From: Chryseobacterium sp. ISL-6 | GTDB taxonomy: Bacteria; Bacteroidota; Bacteroidia; Flavobacteriales; Weeksellaceae | Assembly (NCBI RefSeq): GCF_018613715.1 | Contig: NZ_JAGGPT010000002.1 | Coordinates: forward strand, 124,001 to 188,000 | Length of the DNA: 64,000 nt | Reading direction: 5' to 3' | Part shown: in pieces, positions 1 to 9,113 of the stretch | How the letters are laid out: each line of letters starts with the position of its first letter | Position numbering within the stretch: position 1 is the stretch's first letter | Made by a program: the position numbers and the translations under genes | Notes under the pieces: generated by a model | Seen by the model: the letters and a program-made list of their open reading frames with translations, nothing else | What the model was told of the DNA's origin: nothing | Database searches by the model: none

Positions 1-1
1 T

Positions 2-535
2 TATGATCCGAATCCAGTAATCATGTTGGAGCATAAAGGTTTATACTGGAGTAAAGTTCCGGGAACTGAAGATGCAAAAACGATAGAACCTGCAGAAGAC
101 TATATCTTACCATTTGGAAAAGGAAAAGTAATTATTGAAGCTGAGAAAGACGAAATATCTAAAGGCAGAACGTTATTAGTTGTAACCTATGGAATGGGAG
201 TTTATTGGGCTAAAGAAGCTGCTAAAAACTTTAACGGAAGAATTGAAGTAATCGATCTGAGAACAATAATTCCTCTCGATGAAGAGCTTGTTTTTGAAAG
301 AGTAAAAGCCCATGGAAAGTGTATTGTTCTTACTGAAGAGCAGATCAACAATTCATTTGCAGAAGCTTTTGCACATCGTATTTCTAAAAATTGCTTCAAA
401 TATCTTGATGCCCCTGTAGAAACAATGGGATCTTTAAACACCCCAGCAGTGCCTATTAATCTTATCTTGGAAAAAGAAATGCTTCCAAACGCCGAAAAGT
501 TAGCGAAGAAAATTGAAGAAATGTTACAACATTAA
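2..535 (+). CDS. TPP-dependent 2-oxoacid dehydrogenase E1, beta-type C-terminal part (partial)
   Basis: This is the 3' end of a gene that begins left of the window; the frame is open from base 2 and ends with TAA at 533-535. The visible 177 residues match the C-terminal part of the E1 beta subunit of branched-chain 2-oxoacid, pyruvate or acetoin dehydrogenases: the stretch YDPNPVIMLEHKGLYW followed by a transketolase C-terminal domain (VVTYGMGVYWAKEAA, IDLRTIIPLDEE, LTEEQ). In flavobacteria alpha and beta parts are often fused in one chain, which cannot be checked here. Internal ATG 23 is not the real start. The substrate cannot be decided from this fragment. A strong terminator follows directly. 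Confidence 0.85.
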   Translation, partial: YDPNPVIMLEHKGLYWSKVPGTEDAKTIEPAEDYILPFGKGKVIIEAEKDEISKGRTLLVVTYGMGVYWAKEAAKNFNGRIEVIDLRTIIPLDEELVFERVKAHGKCIVLTEEQINNSFAEAFAHRISKNCFKYLDAPVETMGSLNTPAVPINLILEKEMLPNAEKLAKKIEEMLQH

Positions 536-553
536 ATTTTATCTACAATATAT

Positions 554-580
554 AACCTCTAAATATTTAGAGGTTTTTTT
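554..580 (+). terminator. intrinsic terminator after E1 gene
   Basis: A perfect 22-base palindrome (554-575, arms AACCTCTAAAT / ATTTAGAGGTT) runs into a T tract ending at 580. It lies 19 bases after the E1 stop codon. Confidence 0.85.
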
Positions 581-763
581 ATGCATTTTTTTAATAATTT
601 TAATATATATTTATGCATATTATTTAATTATGAAGCATTAAAACAGAAAAATATTTAATAAATACCATTTAATTCTATTTTAACATCAATAAATAAGTCA
701 ATACCTTATGCAACTTGGTATTTATTTTGCTCCAGACACCCTCAGTAAAAACACATCCCTTTT

Positions 764-1786
764 ATGATCACAACAAAGTATTTTAATTATAAACAAGTTT
801 TACATTTGGCAGGTGCCCATTTGATATGGCTTACATGCTGGTGTACCTTAGTGGTAGCGCTTTTTTATTTTTTTGACTGGGAATGGATGGTCATTCCATG
901 GATTCCGGTAGCTTTAGTAGGAACTGCGGTAGCTTTCTTTGTTGGTTTCAAAAACAATCAGGCTTATGATAGGCTTTGGGAAGCCAGAAAAATATGGGGA
1001 AGCATTGTGAATTCCAGCCGATCATTTAGTTCTATGATGTATGCTTTTACTACTGAAAATGGAGACTCAGACCGTTTGAATATAAAAAGAAAGGAAATAG
1101 TGTACCGCCATATTGCATGGCTTTACACTTTCCGTGAACAGTTGTTAGTTCCTACAGAATGGGAACACATTAGCCTGACCAGACATTTCGGAGCCGTTAA
1201 TCAAAAACGTCACAGGCTTATAAAAGCAGGATTTCCTGATTATGGCAGAACTTTACTTTTTCAAAGGAAATACCTGTCTGAAGAAGAATTCAATTTACAA
1301 TCAGAGTATAAAAATTTTGCAACCTACCTCATTTCAAAACAGGCAAAAGAAATCAATGATTTAAAGAATAACAATTACATTTCGGATTTTAACCAGATGC
1401 AGCTTCAGACCTGCCTTAATGAATTTTATGAACATCAAGGGAGAGCGGAGAGAATAAAAAAATTTCCATCACCAAGACAATTTGCAAATACGGGATTTAT
1501 CCTTATTGTTATTTTTATTATACTCCTTCCATTGGGTTTAGTAAATGAATTTGCAAGATTAGGTGTTTGGGGACTATGGACCTGTATCCCTTTCTGTGTT
1601 GTTGTCGGATGGCTTTATATTGTTATGGAATTAGTGGGAGACTATTCTGAAAACCCTTTTGCCGGACTGATGTTTGATATTCCAATGCTTTCCATTTGCC
1701 GAACAATAGAAATCGATCTACTACAAATGATGGGTGAAGAAGATCTTCCAGATCCTATCTTATCAAAACAAGGAGTTTTAGTCTAA
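764..1786 (+). CDS. bestrophin family (UPF0187) anion channel
   Basis: A 340-residue membrane protein of the bestrophin family, predicted to form a pentameric anion channel in the inner membrane. Seen in the sequence: hydrophobic segments near residues 15-35 and 40-60, the family block FVGFKNNQAYDRLWEARKIW just after the second segment, and two further membrane segments near residues 245-265 and 270-292. The ending NPFAGLMFDIPMLSICRTIEIDLLQMMGE is the conserved bestrophin C-terminal region. Length is normal for bacterial members. ATG 764 is the first good start. The stop codon overlaps the stop of the convergent Lrp gene. Confidence 0.9.
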   Translation: MITTKYFNYKQVLHLAGAHLIWLTCWCTLVVALFYFFDWEWMVIPWIPVALVGTAVAFFVGFKNNQAYDRLWEARKIWGSIVNSSRSFSSMMYAFTTENGDSDRLNIKRKEIVYRHIAWLYTFREQLLVPTEWEHISLTRHFGAVNQKRHRLIKAGFPDYGRTLLFQRKYLSEEEFNLQSEYKNFATYLISKQAKEINDLKNNNYISDFNQMQLQTCLNEFYEHQGRAERIKKFPSPRQFANTGFILIVIFIILLPLGLVNEFARLGVWGLWTCIPFCVVVGWLYIVMELVGDYSENPFAGLMFDIPMLSICRTIEIDLLQMMGEEDLPDPILSKQGVLV

Positions 1787-2241
1787 AGAATAACGGCTGT
1801 TGTATTTTTCACTTCAGAAATCATAAAGGAGCTGTGTGTACTTGCTATGTGCTGTAAAGTGGTCAGTTTTGTCAACATAAAGTTGCGGTAATCCGCCATA
1901 TCCTGTACACAAATTTTAAGAATATAATCGTAGTCACCACTTACGTGAAAGCATTCTGTAACTTCCTGCAAGTCCATTACCTCTTTTTCAAATTGTAAAA
2001 CATATTCTTTTTTATGCTGAATAAGTTTTACATGGCATAATACCATAAAATCGCGCTCAATTTTATGCTTATCAAGTAATGCTACATATTTGGAAATAAC
2101 ACCTGTATTTTCAAGTTTTCGAATACGCTCATACACTGCAGTAACTGATAAACCTAGTTTATAGGACAGCTCTTTGGTCGTTTGCTTGGAATCTTCCTGT
2201 AAAAACAGCAACAGTTTTCTATCAATTTCATCAAAGCTCAT
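1783..2241 (-). CDS. Lrp/AsnC family transcriptional regulator
   Basis: A 152-residue regulator with the standard Lrp layout: an N-terminal winged helix-turn-helix (about residues 4-60, starting FDEIDRKLLLFLQED) and a C-terminal RAM ligand-binding domain (about 65-140) containing the turn GDYDYIL. Proteins of this type bind amino acids and act as dimers or octamers. It is divergent from the methionine gamma-lyase-like gene at 2387, sharing an AT-rich 145-base gap, so it probably controls that gene and itself. The effector amino acid is not known; sulfur amino acids are a guess from the neighbour. Confidence 0.9.
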   Translation of the reverse strand: MSFDEIDRKLLLFLQEDSKQTTKELSYKLGLSVTAVYERIRKLENTGVISKYVALLDKHKIERDFMVLCHVKLIQHKKEYVLQFEKEVMDLQEVTECFHVSGDYDYILKICVQDMADYRNFMLTKLTTLQHIASTHSSFMISEVKNTTAVIL

Positions 2242-2386
2242 AGATTTTTTTTTGGAAAAAGTTTATATTATTCAAATATAACAAACATATTTTCTAATAT
2301 AATAATAAATAATAGATTTATATTCTAATATTTAAATATTTCATTGTAATAAAACTTAAAATAGTTCAAATTTAAAAACAAAAAAT
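2242..2386. promoter_or_regulatory. divergent promoter/operator region between Lrp regulator and PLP lyase
   Basis: The gap is very AT-rich and holds a perfect 14-base palindrome AATATTTAAATATT at 2327-2340 plus related TTCTAATAT units at 2291-2299 and 2322-2330. Lrp-type proteins bind degenerate AT-rich palindromes, so these are candidate operators. No clear TAnnTTTG box is seen here; the assignment is inference. Confidence 0.4.
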
Positions 2387-3616
2387 ATGAAAGATTTTAA
2401 TGCAGCAAATGAGATACAGGATTTGCAGTACTTTGGGGAATTTGGTGGAGTAAATCCTTCAATTTCTGACAGTTCTACATATACGTTTCTTTCCGCTAAA
2501 ACGATGTTCGATACTTTCGAAGGGAATGCAGAAGGATGCTATTTATATTCAAGACATTCTTCTCCGATGAATCTCTACCTTGCACAAGCTTTAGCTAAAT
2601 TGGAAAATACCGAAGCTGCTAATGTTACTGCTTCCGGTATGGGAGCTATTACTTCTGTTCTTTTACAGATATGTAAAAGTGGTGATCATATTATTTCCAG
2701 CAGAACTATATATGGTGGGACTTATGCATTTCTCAAAAATTTTCTTCCTCCTTTTAATATCGAAACTACCTTCTTAGATATCAATAATTTTGAATCTATT
2801 GAAAATTCTATACAGCCAAACACTAAAGTTATCTATTGTGAAAGTGTAAGCAATCCGCTTCTTGAGGTTGCAGATTTGAGAAAACTTTCCGAAATCTGTA
2901 AAAAACACAACCTAAAACTGATCGTTGATAACACTTTTTCCCCGCTTTCAATTTCTCCAACTTTACTTGGTGCTGATATAGTGATTCACAGTTTAACTAA
3001 ATTTATCAACGGAAGCAGTGATACCGTAGGTGGTGTTTATTGTGGAACACAGGAATTCATTAATGACACGAAAAACGTAAATAACGGTGCGTGTATGCTT
3101 CTCGGTCCCACAATGGACAGTTTCCGTTCGGCAAGTATTTTAAAAAATCTGAGGACGCTTCATATCCGAATGAAGCAGCATAGTTATAATGCCCAATATC
3201 TGGCTGAAAGATTCGAAAAGGATGGATTAAAAGTTTCTTATCCTGGATTACCTTCTCATAAAAACCATGAACTGATGAAAAGCATGATGTATGAAGAATA
3301 CGGATTTGGAGGACTGATGACTTTAGATGCTGGAACTACTGATAAAGCAAACGAATTGATGGAACTCATGCAACAGGAAAATCTTGGTTATTTAGCAGTT
3401 AGTTTAGGGTTTTACAAAACATTATTCTCATGCTCAGGTAGTTCGACTTCTTCTGAAATTCCTGAAGAAGAACGTACTGCAATGGGAATCTCTGATGGAT
3501 TAATCAGATTCTCAATTGGCCTGGATCATGATATTGAAAGAACATATCAAAAAATGAAAGAATGTATGCTAAAAACAGGCGTTCTACACCACCATGAAAA
3601 CACATCCATATACTAA
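2387..3616 (+). CDS. PLP-dependent trans-sulfuration family enzyme (methionine gamma-lyase / cystathionine lyase-like)
   Basis: A 409-residue fold-type I PLP enzyme of the Cys/Met metabolism family. The PLP lysine is predicted at K205 in HSLTKFINGSSD, with D181 in VDNTFS contacting the pyridine nitrogen, SGMGA at 83-87 for the phosphate, and the YSR..P element at 54-60. Length is typical. The family contains methionine gamma-lyase, cystathionine gamma-synthase and beta/gamma-lyases; the exact reaction cannot be fixed by reading, but a catabolic gamma-lyase fits an Lrp regulator divergently placed next door. A hairpin terminator follows. Confidence 0.85.
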   Translation: MKDFNAANEIQDLQYFGEFGGVNPSISDSSTYTFLSAKTMFDTFEGNAEGCYLYSRHSSPMNLYLAQALAKLENTEAANVTASGMGAITSVLLQICKSGDHIISSRTIYGGTYAFLKNFLPPFNIETTFLDINNFESIENSIQPNTKVIYCESVSNPLLEVADLRKLSEICKKHNLKLIVDNTFSPLSISPTLLGADIVIHSLTKFINGSSDTVGGVYCGTQEFINDTKNVNNGACMLLGPTMDSFRSASILKNLRTLHIRMKQHSYNAQYLAERFEKDGLKVSYPGLPSHKNHELMKSMMYEEYGFGGLMTLDAGTTDKANELMELMQQENLGYLAVSLGFYKTLFSCSGSSTSSEIPEEERTAMGISDGLIRFSIGLDHDIERTYQKMKECMLKTGVLHHHENTSIY

Positions 3617-3629
3617 TTATCGTAATAAG

Positions 3630-3660
3630 TGCTGTTGAATTTCAACAGCATTTATTTTTT
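3630..3660 (+). terminator. intrinsic terminator after PLP lyase
   Basis: Arms TGCTGTTGAA (3630-3639) and TTCAACAGCA (3641-3650) are followed by a T-rich run. The convergent glycosyltransferase stop codon lies inside the T tract, so the hairpin probably works in both directions. Confidence 0.75.
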
Positions 3661-4656
3661 ATGATAATGTTTTGGAAATGCGTCTTCCGGTTTCATTCTG
3701 AAAATATTCAATAGAATCCAGGATTTTAAAAATCCATATCCATATGAAAACATCTGAACATAAGTAGAAATTACTGCCATTCCTGCAATACTTATATTTT
3801 TTGTAACCAATAATGCATGGAAGAAAACCAAAAAAGTATATAAACCATAAAAGGCAAGAATAATTCCTCTTCCGAGTAAAAAATATTCGATAAATCCAAA
3901 AATATAACCTAATAAAAATAGACTTGGAAAAGCAAATGAAATTTTCACGTAATTAGGATGTCTCTGATTAAGAATGGGTCTTGCGCAACCAAACTGAAAT
4001 ACCTGCTTGGAAAATTTTCCAAAATCTACTCTACGTTTATGATACACTGCAATATTATCAAAGAAAGCTGTTGTAAAACCATTTTCCCAAAGTGTCATTG
4101 AAAGATCCGGATCCTCTCCTATTCTCATTTCAGAGAAACCACCTACTTTATCAAACACCTCTTTTTTCACTCCCATATTGAAACTGCGAGGCTGGAACTT
4201 GGAAACGGCTTTTTTATTTCCACGAATACCACCTGTTGTAAAAACAGAGGTCATAGAATATGAAATAGCTTTTTGCATTAGATTAAACCCTTTATGCGCT
4301 TTGTCAGCACCACCAAATGCATCACAAGGAATCTCCAGGATATCTTTCTTAATATTTTCTATATATTCCTTTTCAACAATAACATCACTATCAACAAAAA
4401 CCAGCCACTCATTTTCTGCTCTTTTTGCGCCAAAATTTCTCGACAAACCAGGTCCAGAGTTGTCTTTTCTGAAATATTTGATCAATAACATTTCTTCGAA
4501 ATTCCTTATGGTTGGCTTGAGATCTATTAAAGAGCCATCATCGACAACAATAATTTCAAACGCTCTATCAGTTTGCTGAGTCAAGGAGTTTAACAATTCA
4601 AAAAGTTCATCTTTTCGATTGAATATGGCGATAACGATGGAAATTGTAGGTTTCAA
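3652..4656 (-). CDS. glycosyltransferase family 2, membrane associated
   Basis: A 334-residue GT-A glycosyltransferase. Seen: N-terminal SIVIAIFNRKDELF, nucleotide-binding VVDDGS near residue 38-43, SGPGLSRNFGAKRA, the DxD-type metal motif in FVDSDV near residue 91-96, and GEDPDLSMTLWENG as the later acidic motif. C-terminal hydrophobic stretches near 245-300 suggest membrane association. The start is TTG at 4654-4656: the frame upstream reaches a TGA five codons earlier with no ATG or GTG, and the SIVIA strand must sit at the N-terminus. Donor and acceptor are unknown; surface glycan synthesis is likely. Confidence 0.85.
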   Translation of the reverse strand: MKPTISIVIAIFNRKDELFELLNSLTQQTDRAFEIIVVDDGSLIDLKPTIRNFEEMLLIKYFRKDNSGPGLSRNFGAKRAENEWLVFVDSDVIVEKEYIENIKKDILEIPCDAFGGADKAHKGFNLMQKAISYSMTSVFTTGGIRGNKKAVSKFQPRSFNMGVKKEVFDKVGGFSEMRIGEDPDLSMTLWENGFTTAFFDNIAVYHKRRVDFGKFSKQVFQFGCARPILNQRHPNYVKISFAFPSLFLLGYIFGFIEYFLLGRGIILAFYGLYTFLVFFHALLVTKNISIAGMAVISTYVQMFSYGYGFLKSWILLNIFRMKPEDAFPKHYHKK

Positions 4657-4669
4657 GTTGAAAATTTGT

Positions 4670-4677
4670 CAAAATTA
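4670..4677 (-). promoter_or_regulatory. -7 box TAATTTTG upstream of glycosyltransferase
   Basis: On the minus strand TAATTTTG matches the Bacteroidota -7 consensus TAnnTTTG and ends 13 bases before the TTG start codon, giving a predicted leader of under ten bases. No clear -33 TTTG is seen. Confidence 0.5.
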
Positions 4678-4868
4678 ACCATTCATAAAAGAATTTACAA
4701 ACAGTTTAACAGGTATTCACCGAAATTAACACTTTAAGGCAAAATAACCTTTAATTATAACCGTATTCTTAATATAACGGGGTCTTTTAATTTTTTAAAT
4801 TCTTAGATATGAAATTTTAAACAAAGTAAATTGACAGTTTAAACAAAACAAAGATCATGTGCCTGATC

Positions 4869-4876
4869 TAAATTTG
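4869..4876 (+). promoter_or_regulatory. -7 box TAAATTTG upstream of SDR gene
   Basis: TAAATTTG matches TAnnTTTG and lies 23 bases before the SDR start codon. The -33 element is not evident. Confidence 0.5.
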
Positions 4877-4899
4877 TATCAACAATTAAAGATAAAAAA

Positions 4900-5910
4900 A
4901 TGATACAAAACAAAAATCTACAGAATCCAATCTATTCAGGCTTCAATGCAAAATCTACCAGTGAGGATGTGATTAAAGGAATTGATCTTTCCGAAAAAAC
5001 AGTTATTATTACAGGTGGCTATGCCGGTATTGGTTTAGAAACAACAAAGATATTGGTTTTGGCTGGTGCCAGGGTAATCGTTCCAGCGAGAGACATTGAA
5101 AAAGCTACAAAAAACTTAGCTGGAATACAAAATATTGAAATAGAATTATTGGACTTAATAGATCCCAATTCTATTGATGCATTTGCAGAGAAATTCATTT
5201 CTTCAGGGAGAAAGCTCGATCTGTTGATCAATAATGCAGGAATTATGTGGGTTCCATTACGCAGAGACAGCCGTGGAATAGAGTCACAACTAGCTACAAA
5301 CTATTTAGGACAATTTCATCTTACAGCAAAATTATGGCCAGCACTTAAAAAGGCTAATGGGGCAAGAGTAATTAATGTCTCATCTTATGGACACCAAATG
5401 TCACCTTTTAATTTTGAAGATCCAAACTTTGAAAACCGCGAATACCAAACATTACTGGGATATGGACAATCAAAAACGGCAAGTAATCTTTTTGCTGTAG
5501 AGCTGGATTCAAGAGGTAAAGCCTATAATGTAAGAGCCTATTCTTTACATCCTGGATCTGTTTATGGAACTGATTTGGGCAGAGAAGAGCCTATTGAACT
5601 TTATAAACAAATGGGAACTCATGATGCTGATGGAAATATAAAACCTGAAGTTGAAGCCAAATTAAAAACCATTCCACAGGGAGCGGCTACTACCATTTGG
5701 TGTGCGACAAGTCCCTTACTAGATAACATTGGCGGTGTATACTGTGAAAATTGTGATATTGCAGAAATAGACCATGGACAGATTGAACACAGATTTGATG
5801 AACCTTCAACAATTAGAGGAGTTCAATACTATTCTCTGGATCAAGAAAATGCAAAACGATTGTGGGAACTCAGCGAAGAAATGATTGGAATTCAGTTTAA
5901 TGTTGATTAA
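4900..5910 (+). CDS. short-chain dehydrogenase/reductase (SDR)
   Basis: A 336-residue NAD(P)-dependent oxidoreductase with a Rossmann fold. Seen: the cofactor motif TGGYAGIG near residues 38-45, LLINNAG near 107-113, NVSSYG with the catalytic serine, and the YGQSK catalytic Tyr/Lys motif near 187-191. It is longer than classical SDRs (about 250) and resembles the retinol dehydrogenase / WW-oxidoreductase-like group. The substrate is unknown. It is followed 42 bases later by an AraC regulator on the same strand, which may control it. Confidence 0.88.
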   Translation: MIQNKNLQNPIYSGFNAKSTSEDVIKGIDLSEKTVIITGGYAGIGLETTKILVLAGARVIVPARDIEKATKNLAGIQNIEIELLDLIDPNSIDAFAEKFISSGRKLDLLINNAGIMWVPLRRDSRGIESQLATNYLGQFHLTAKLWPALKKANGARVINVSSYGHQMSPFNFEDPNFENREYQTLLGYGQSKTASNLFAVELDSRGKAYNVRAYSLHPGSVYGTDLGREEPIELYKQMGTHDADGNIKPEVEAKLKTIPQGAATTIWCATSPLLDNIGGVYCENCDIAEIDHGQIEHRFDEPSTIRGVQYYSLDQENAKRLWELSEEMIGIQFNVD

Positions 5911-5952
5911 TATTTTTTTTATGAATAATTTTGTTAGTGAAAACTAAAATCT

Positions 5953-6792
5953 ATGGATTTTCATATTAAGTATATTACACCGGATATCAAACTTTCTTCT
6001 TATGAAGATAAGCTCTTCAAAACAGAAACCGTTTTTGAGTTTCATATGCTAGTATGGTTTATATCTGGTGAAACAAAAATTATCCAGGCTGATCGCTCTT
6101 ATCACTTTACATCAGGAGATATCTTTCTTATTCCAAGAAATCAATTAGCTACGATTATTAACTATCCAAAAGATGGACGTCCTCATAAAGCTGTGGTCAT
6201 GCATCTCACTACAGAACGCTTAAAACAGTTCTACTCATCAATTGATACAGAACAATCTATTATCAGAAAAGAACCTCAAATTTTCAGTTTCAGCAATCAT
6301 CCCTTATTAGAAAGCTGCCTGGCTTCTCTTATTCCTTATTTTGAGATGACACAGCCTTTTCCGGAAAATATTGCGTCATTAAAAATCATGGAATCGATTA
6401 GTATCCTAAGGGAAATCAATCCAGATATTGACACCGTGTTAGCCAATTTTGAGGAACCTGGAAAGATTAATCTGGTTGACTTTATGGAGAAAAATTACAT
6501 GTTCAACATGCCACTTGAAAGATTCGGATATCTCACGGGTAGAAGCTTATCAACCTTCAATCGGGATTTCAGAAAGACCTTTAAAACCACTCCTCAACGT
6601 TGGCTTACCCATAAACGCTTAGAATTGGCTCATTATCACCTTGCTGAAAAGAATAAAAAACCAACGGATGTTTTTATGGAAGTCGGTTTCGAAGATTTAT
6701 CACATTTCTCTTATGCTTTTAAAAAGCAATATGGTTATGCGCCATCAAGAACAACCTCTACAACTTCAAAAATATTCCAAGACACAGATTAA
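5953..6792 (+). CDS. AraC family transcriptional regulator
   Basis: A 279-residue regulator. The N-terminal half has a cupin-like sensing fold (VWFISGETKIIQADRSYHF then GDIFLIPRNQ), and the C-terminal about 100 residues hold the double helix-turn-helix of AraC/XylS proteins, including GRSLSTFNRDFRKTF and VGFEDLSHFSYAFKKQYG, followed by the usual P-S/T element (YAPS). It lies between the SDR and an NTF2-like secreted protein, and is likely a local activator. The ligand is unknown. Confidence 0.88.
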   Translation: MDFHIKYITPDIKLSSYEDKLFKTETVFEFHMLVWFISGETKIIQADRSYHFTSGDIFLIPRNQLATIINYPKDGRPHKAVVMHLTTERLKQFYSSIDTEQSIIRKEPQIFSFSNHPLLESCLASLIPYFEMTQPFPENIASLKIMESISILREINPDIDTVLANFEEPGKINLVDFMEKNYMFNMPLERFGYLTGRSLSTFNRDFRKTFKTTPQRWLTHKRLELAHYHLAEKNKKPTDVFMEVGFEDLSHFSYAFKKQYGYAPSRTTSTTSKIFQDTD

Positions 6793-6880
6793 TTTTAAAT
6801 CAAGTGAATTTCAACAAAAATAGAAATTTTAGTTCAAAAAAAATCCTCATATTCGTAATCAGAATATTCAATCTTAAATA

Positions 6881-7654
6881 ATGAAAAACTATATCTTCAC
6901 GCTGTTCATCTTAATTTCACCATTCCAAATTTTATCTGCTCAAAACAATGAAGCCCTCATAAAAGAAGCAATAAAAAGTGACAGTTTATTCTGGACAGCT
7001 TACAACAAATGTAATGTTAGCGAAATGATGCGTTTCATTCCCAATGATGTAGAATTTTATCACGATAAAGGCGGTATAACGAAAGGGGCTTCTAATTTAG
7101 AGATCACTTTTCAAAGAAATCTATGTGGTAATAAAGACTTCCGATTAAGAAGGGAGGCTATTGATAAAACGGTTCAGACTTTTCCAATGAAAAAAGATGA
7201 TAAACTTTACGGCTTGATTATTTCTGGTGACCATTATTTCTATATCAATGAAACTGGTAAAAAAGAATTTCGCGATGGTTTAGCAAAATTTACTGATCTG
7301 TGGATATTGGAAAATGGAGCTTGGAAAATGTCACGGGTCTTAAGCTATAACCATGGTCCCGCTCCTTATCTAAATGAAAGAAAAGAAGTGAAATTAAGTT
7401 CCGAGATTTTAAAAATATATAACGGAAAATACAACAGTGCTAAAAACGGTGTTATTTCTATCGAAACTCAAAATTCCGTTTTAAATCTGGTTGCCGGAGG
7501 TAAAACACTTGTACTTTATCCCGAAACCCCAAACAAATTTTTCGCTAAAGAAAGAGACCTTATTTTCGAATTTATAAAGGAAAAAAATAAGGTTATAAAA
7601 ATGAACGTTTACGAGAATGGAAACCTTCTAGAAGAAGATAAGAAAATTGAATAA
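6881..7654 (+). CDS. secreted NTF2-like (DUF4440-type) protein
   Basis: A 257-residue protein with an N-terminal signal peptide (hydrophobic residues 4-16, probable cleavage after LSAQ). Residues about 25-140 look like an SnoaL/NTF2-like fold of the DUF4440 kind: FWTAYNKCNVSEMMRFIPNDVEFYHDKGG and later LWILENGAWKMSRVLSYNHGP. The C-terminal 90 residues are a small beta-rich extension. Such proteins are cone-fold domains of mixed function, so no activity is assigned. It lies 88 bases after the AraC gene. Confidence 0.75.
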   Translation: MKNYIFTLFILISPFQILSAQNNEALIKEAIKSDSLFWTAYNKCNVSEMMRFIPNDVEFYHDKGGITKGASNLEITFQRNLCGNKDFRLRREAIDKTVQTFPMKKDDKLYGLIISGDHYFYINETGKKEFRDGLAKFTDLWILENGAWKMSRVLSYNHGPAPYLNERKEVKLSSEILKIYNGKYNSAKNGVISIETQNSVLNLVAGGKTLVLYPETPNKFFAKERDLIFEFIKEKNKVIKMNVYENGNLLEEDKKIE

Positions 7655-7657
7655 TTA

Positions 7658-7689
7658 AAAAGCCTTCCAAAATTTGGAAGGCTTTTTTT
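7658..7689. terminator. bidirectional intrinsic terminator
   Basis: Arms AAAAGCCTTCCAAA (7658-7671) and TTTGGAAGGCTTTT (7673-7686) with T runs on both strands. It separates the convergent NTF2-like gene and the THUMP methyltransferase, whose stop codon touches it. Confidence 0.9.
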
Positions 7690-8857
7690 AATCATTATTA
7701 TTTTCCAGTTTATGTACTTTTTTAGTTCCTTCATACATCTCATACTGTAAAAATCTCGTTTCCAATTTTCCATTGTATAGCTTGATTTTTCTGGATGGGC
7801 GAAGACCTATTTTCTTCACAGCCTCAAGATCCGAAGAAATCAGCCATGCTAAAGTATTTGGATAATGGGTCTTAAAGGTATCTCCTATCTTCTTATAGAA
7901 ATCATCATCATTAATCGAGATCCTTTCATCATAAGGCGGATTGAAAACCATTAGTAAAGGGAAAAGCTCTTTCTTAGATTCGAAAAAATCTTGTCTTTTA
8001 ACCTCAATAACATCTTCCATTTCAGCGGCTTCAATATTTACAGCGGCAGCATTTAACATTCTACCATCAATATCGTACCCTACAATTTTTCCATGAAATT
8101 CCCTTACTCTGTTTACTCTGAACTCTCTGATCTTTGTAAATAAATCAGCATCGTAGTTACTCCAGTTTTGGAATGCAAATCTTCTTCGGAAGATCTGTGC
8201 AGGAAGATCTAAAGCAATCATTGCAGCTTCAATCAAAAGGGTTCCGGAACCACACATCGGATCAAGGAAATTTCCTTTCCCATCCCAACCTGCAAGTTGA
8301 AGCATTCCACTGGCCAATACCTCATTGATAGGTGCTTCACCCTGTTCTTTTCTATATCCTCTTTTGAATAAAGGATCACCAGAAGAATCCAGAGAAATGG
8401 TAACCAATTCTCTGTCAATATGCAGGTGAAATTTAATATCCGGGCTTTTCGTTTCTATATTGGGACGTTTTTTAAATTTTTCCTGAAAGTAATCCACAAT
8501 AGCATCTTTCATCTTCAGGGTGACAAACTGTGAATGCTTAAATGTTTCAGAATTTACCGTTGAATCAATTGCAAATGATTGATCTACATCCATAAACTGC
8601 TCCCATTCTATTTTAAAAAGCTTATCATAGAACTGGTGTTGATTAAAAGCTTTAAATTCCAAAACAGGTACTAAGATTTTTAATGCCGTTCTTGCTGAAT
8701 AATTGATCTTATAAAGGAACCCTAAATCTCCTTCACAGTTTACTGCACGGTTTTTAACCTCAACATTTCTCCCGCCTAATTTTTTAATTTCTTCAGCTAA
8801 GATCTGCTCCAATCCGAAGAAAGTTTTTATCTGAATTTTTATATTTTCTGTATCCAT
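7688..8857 (-). CDS. THUMP-domain class I SAM-dependent RNA methyltransferase (RlmL N-half type)
   Basis: A 389-residue methyltransferase of the RlmL/Trm14 type. The N-terminal part (about residues 1-155) contains a ferredoxin-like and THUMP RNA-binding region; then comes the SAM fold with FLDPMCGSGTLLIEAAMIA near 198-216 and the catalytic NPPYDERI near 308-315. That NPPY motif is typical of base N-methylation, here probably N2 of a guanine in 23S rRNA, by analogy with the first half of E. coli RlmKL. It lacks the RlmK-like second half of the gammaproteobacterial fusion. ATG 8855-8857 is a good start. Confidence 0.87.
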   Translation of the reverse strand: MDTENIKIQIKTFFGLEQILAEEIKKLGGRNVEVKNRAVNCEGDLGFLYKINYSARTALKILVPVLEFKAFNQHQFYDKLFKIEWEQFMDVDQSFAIDSTVNSETFKHSQFVTLKMKDAIVDYFQEKFKKRPNIETKSPDIKFHLHIDRELVTISLDSSGDPLFKRGYRKEQGEAPINEVLASGMLQLAGWDGKGNFLDPMCGSGTLLIEAAMIALDLPAQIFRRRFAFQNWSNYDADLFTKIREFRVNRVREFHGKIVGYDIDGRMLNAAAVNIEAAEMEDVIEVKRQDFFESKKELFPLLMVFNPPYDERISINDDDFYKKIGDTFKTHYPNTLAWLISSDLEAVKKIGLRPSRKIKLYNGKLETRFLQYEMYEGTKKVHKLENNND

Positions 8858-9101
8858 ATATTATTATCAACCTGATTACCAACCATCATAGCTGGAGCTC
8901 AAGATTTTATCATTTAGTATTAAAGTAAATGCACTGTCTCTCTCTCTTTTTCATTAAAGAACCGATAATCTTTGGCACCTCAAATGAGCAAGTGGACAAG
9001 ATCGTTTTTCTCTATTATTTCGTTTCAATTTATAACTCCTTTAAAATTAAACATTTACTTTAATAAAAGGACTTAATTGTTTTTTAGACTGCAAATTTAG
9101 T

Positions 9102-9109
9102 TATTTTTG
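9102..9109 (+). promoter_or_regulatory. -7 box TATTTTTG right before methyltransferase ATG
   Basis: TATTTTTG matches TAnnTTTG; a TTG at 9077-9079 lies 22 bases upstream as a possible -33 element. The box ends 5 bases before the ATG, so the predicted transcription start falls on or next to the start codon. Confidence 0.6.
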
Positions 9110-9113
9110 CATT

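Noticed and set aside
4178..4579. 133-residue plus-strand frame opposite the glycosyltransferase
   Set aside because: The glycosyltransferase on the other strand has clear motifs over the same bases; the antisense frame has none.
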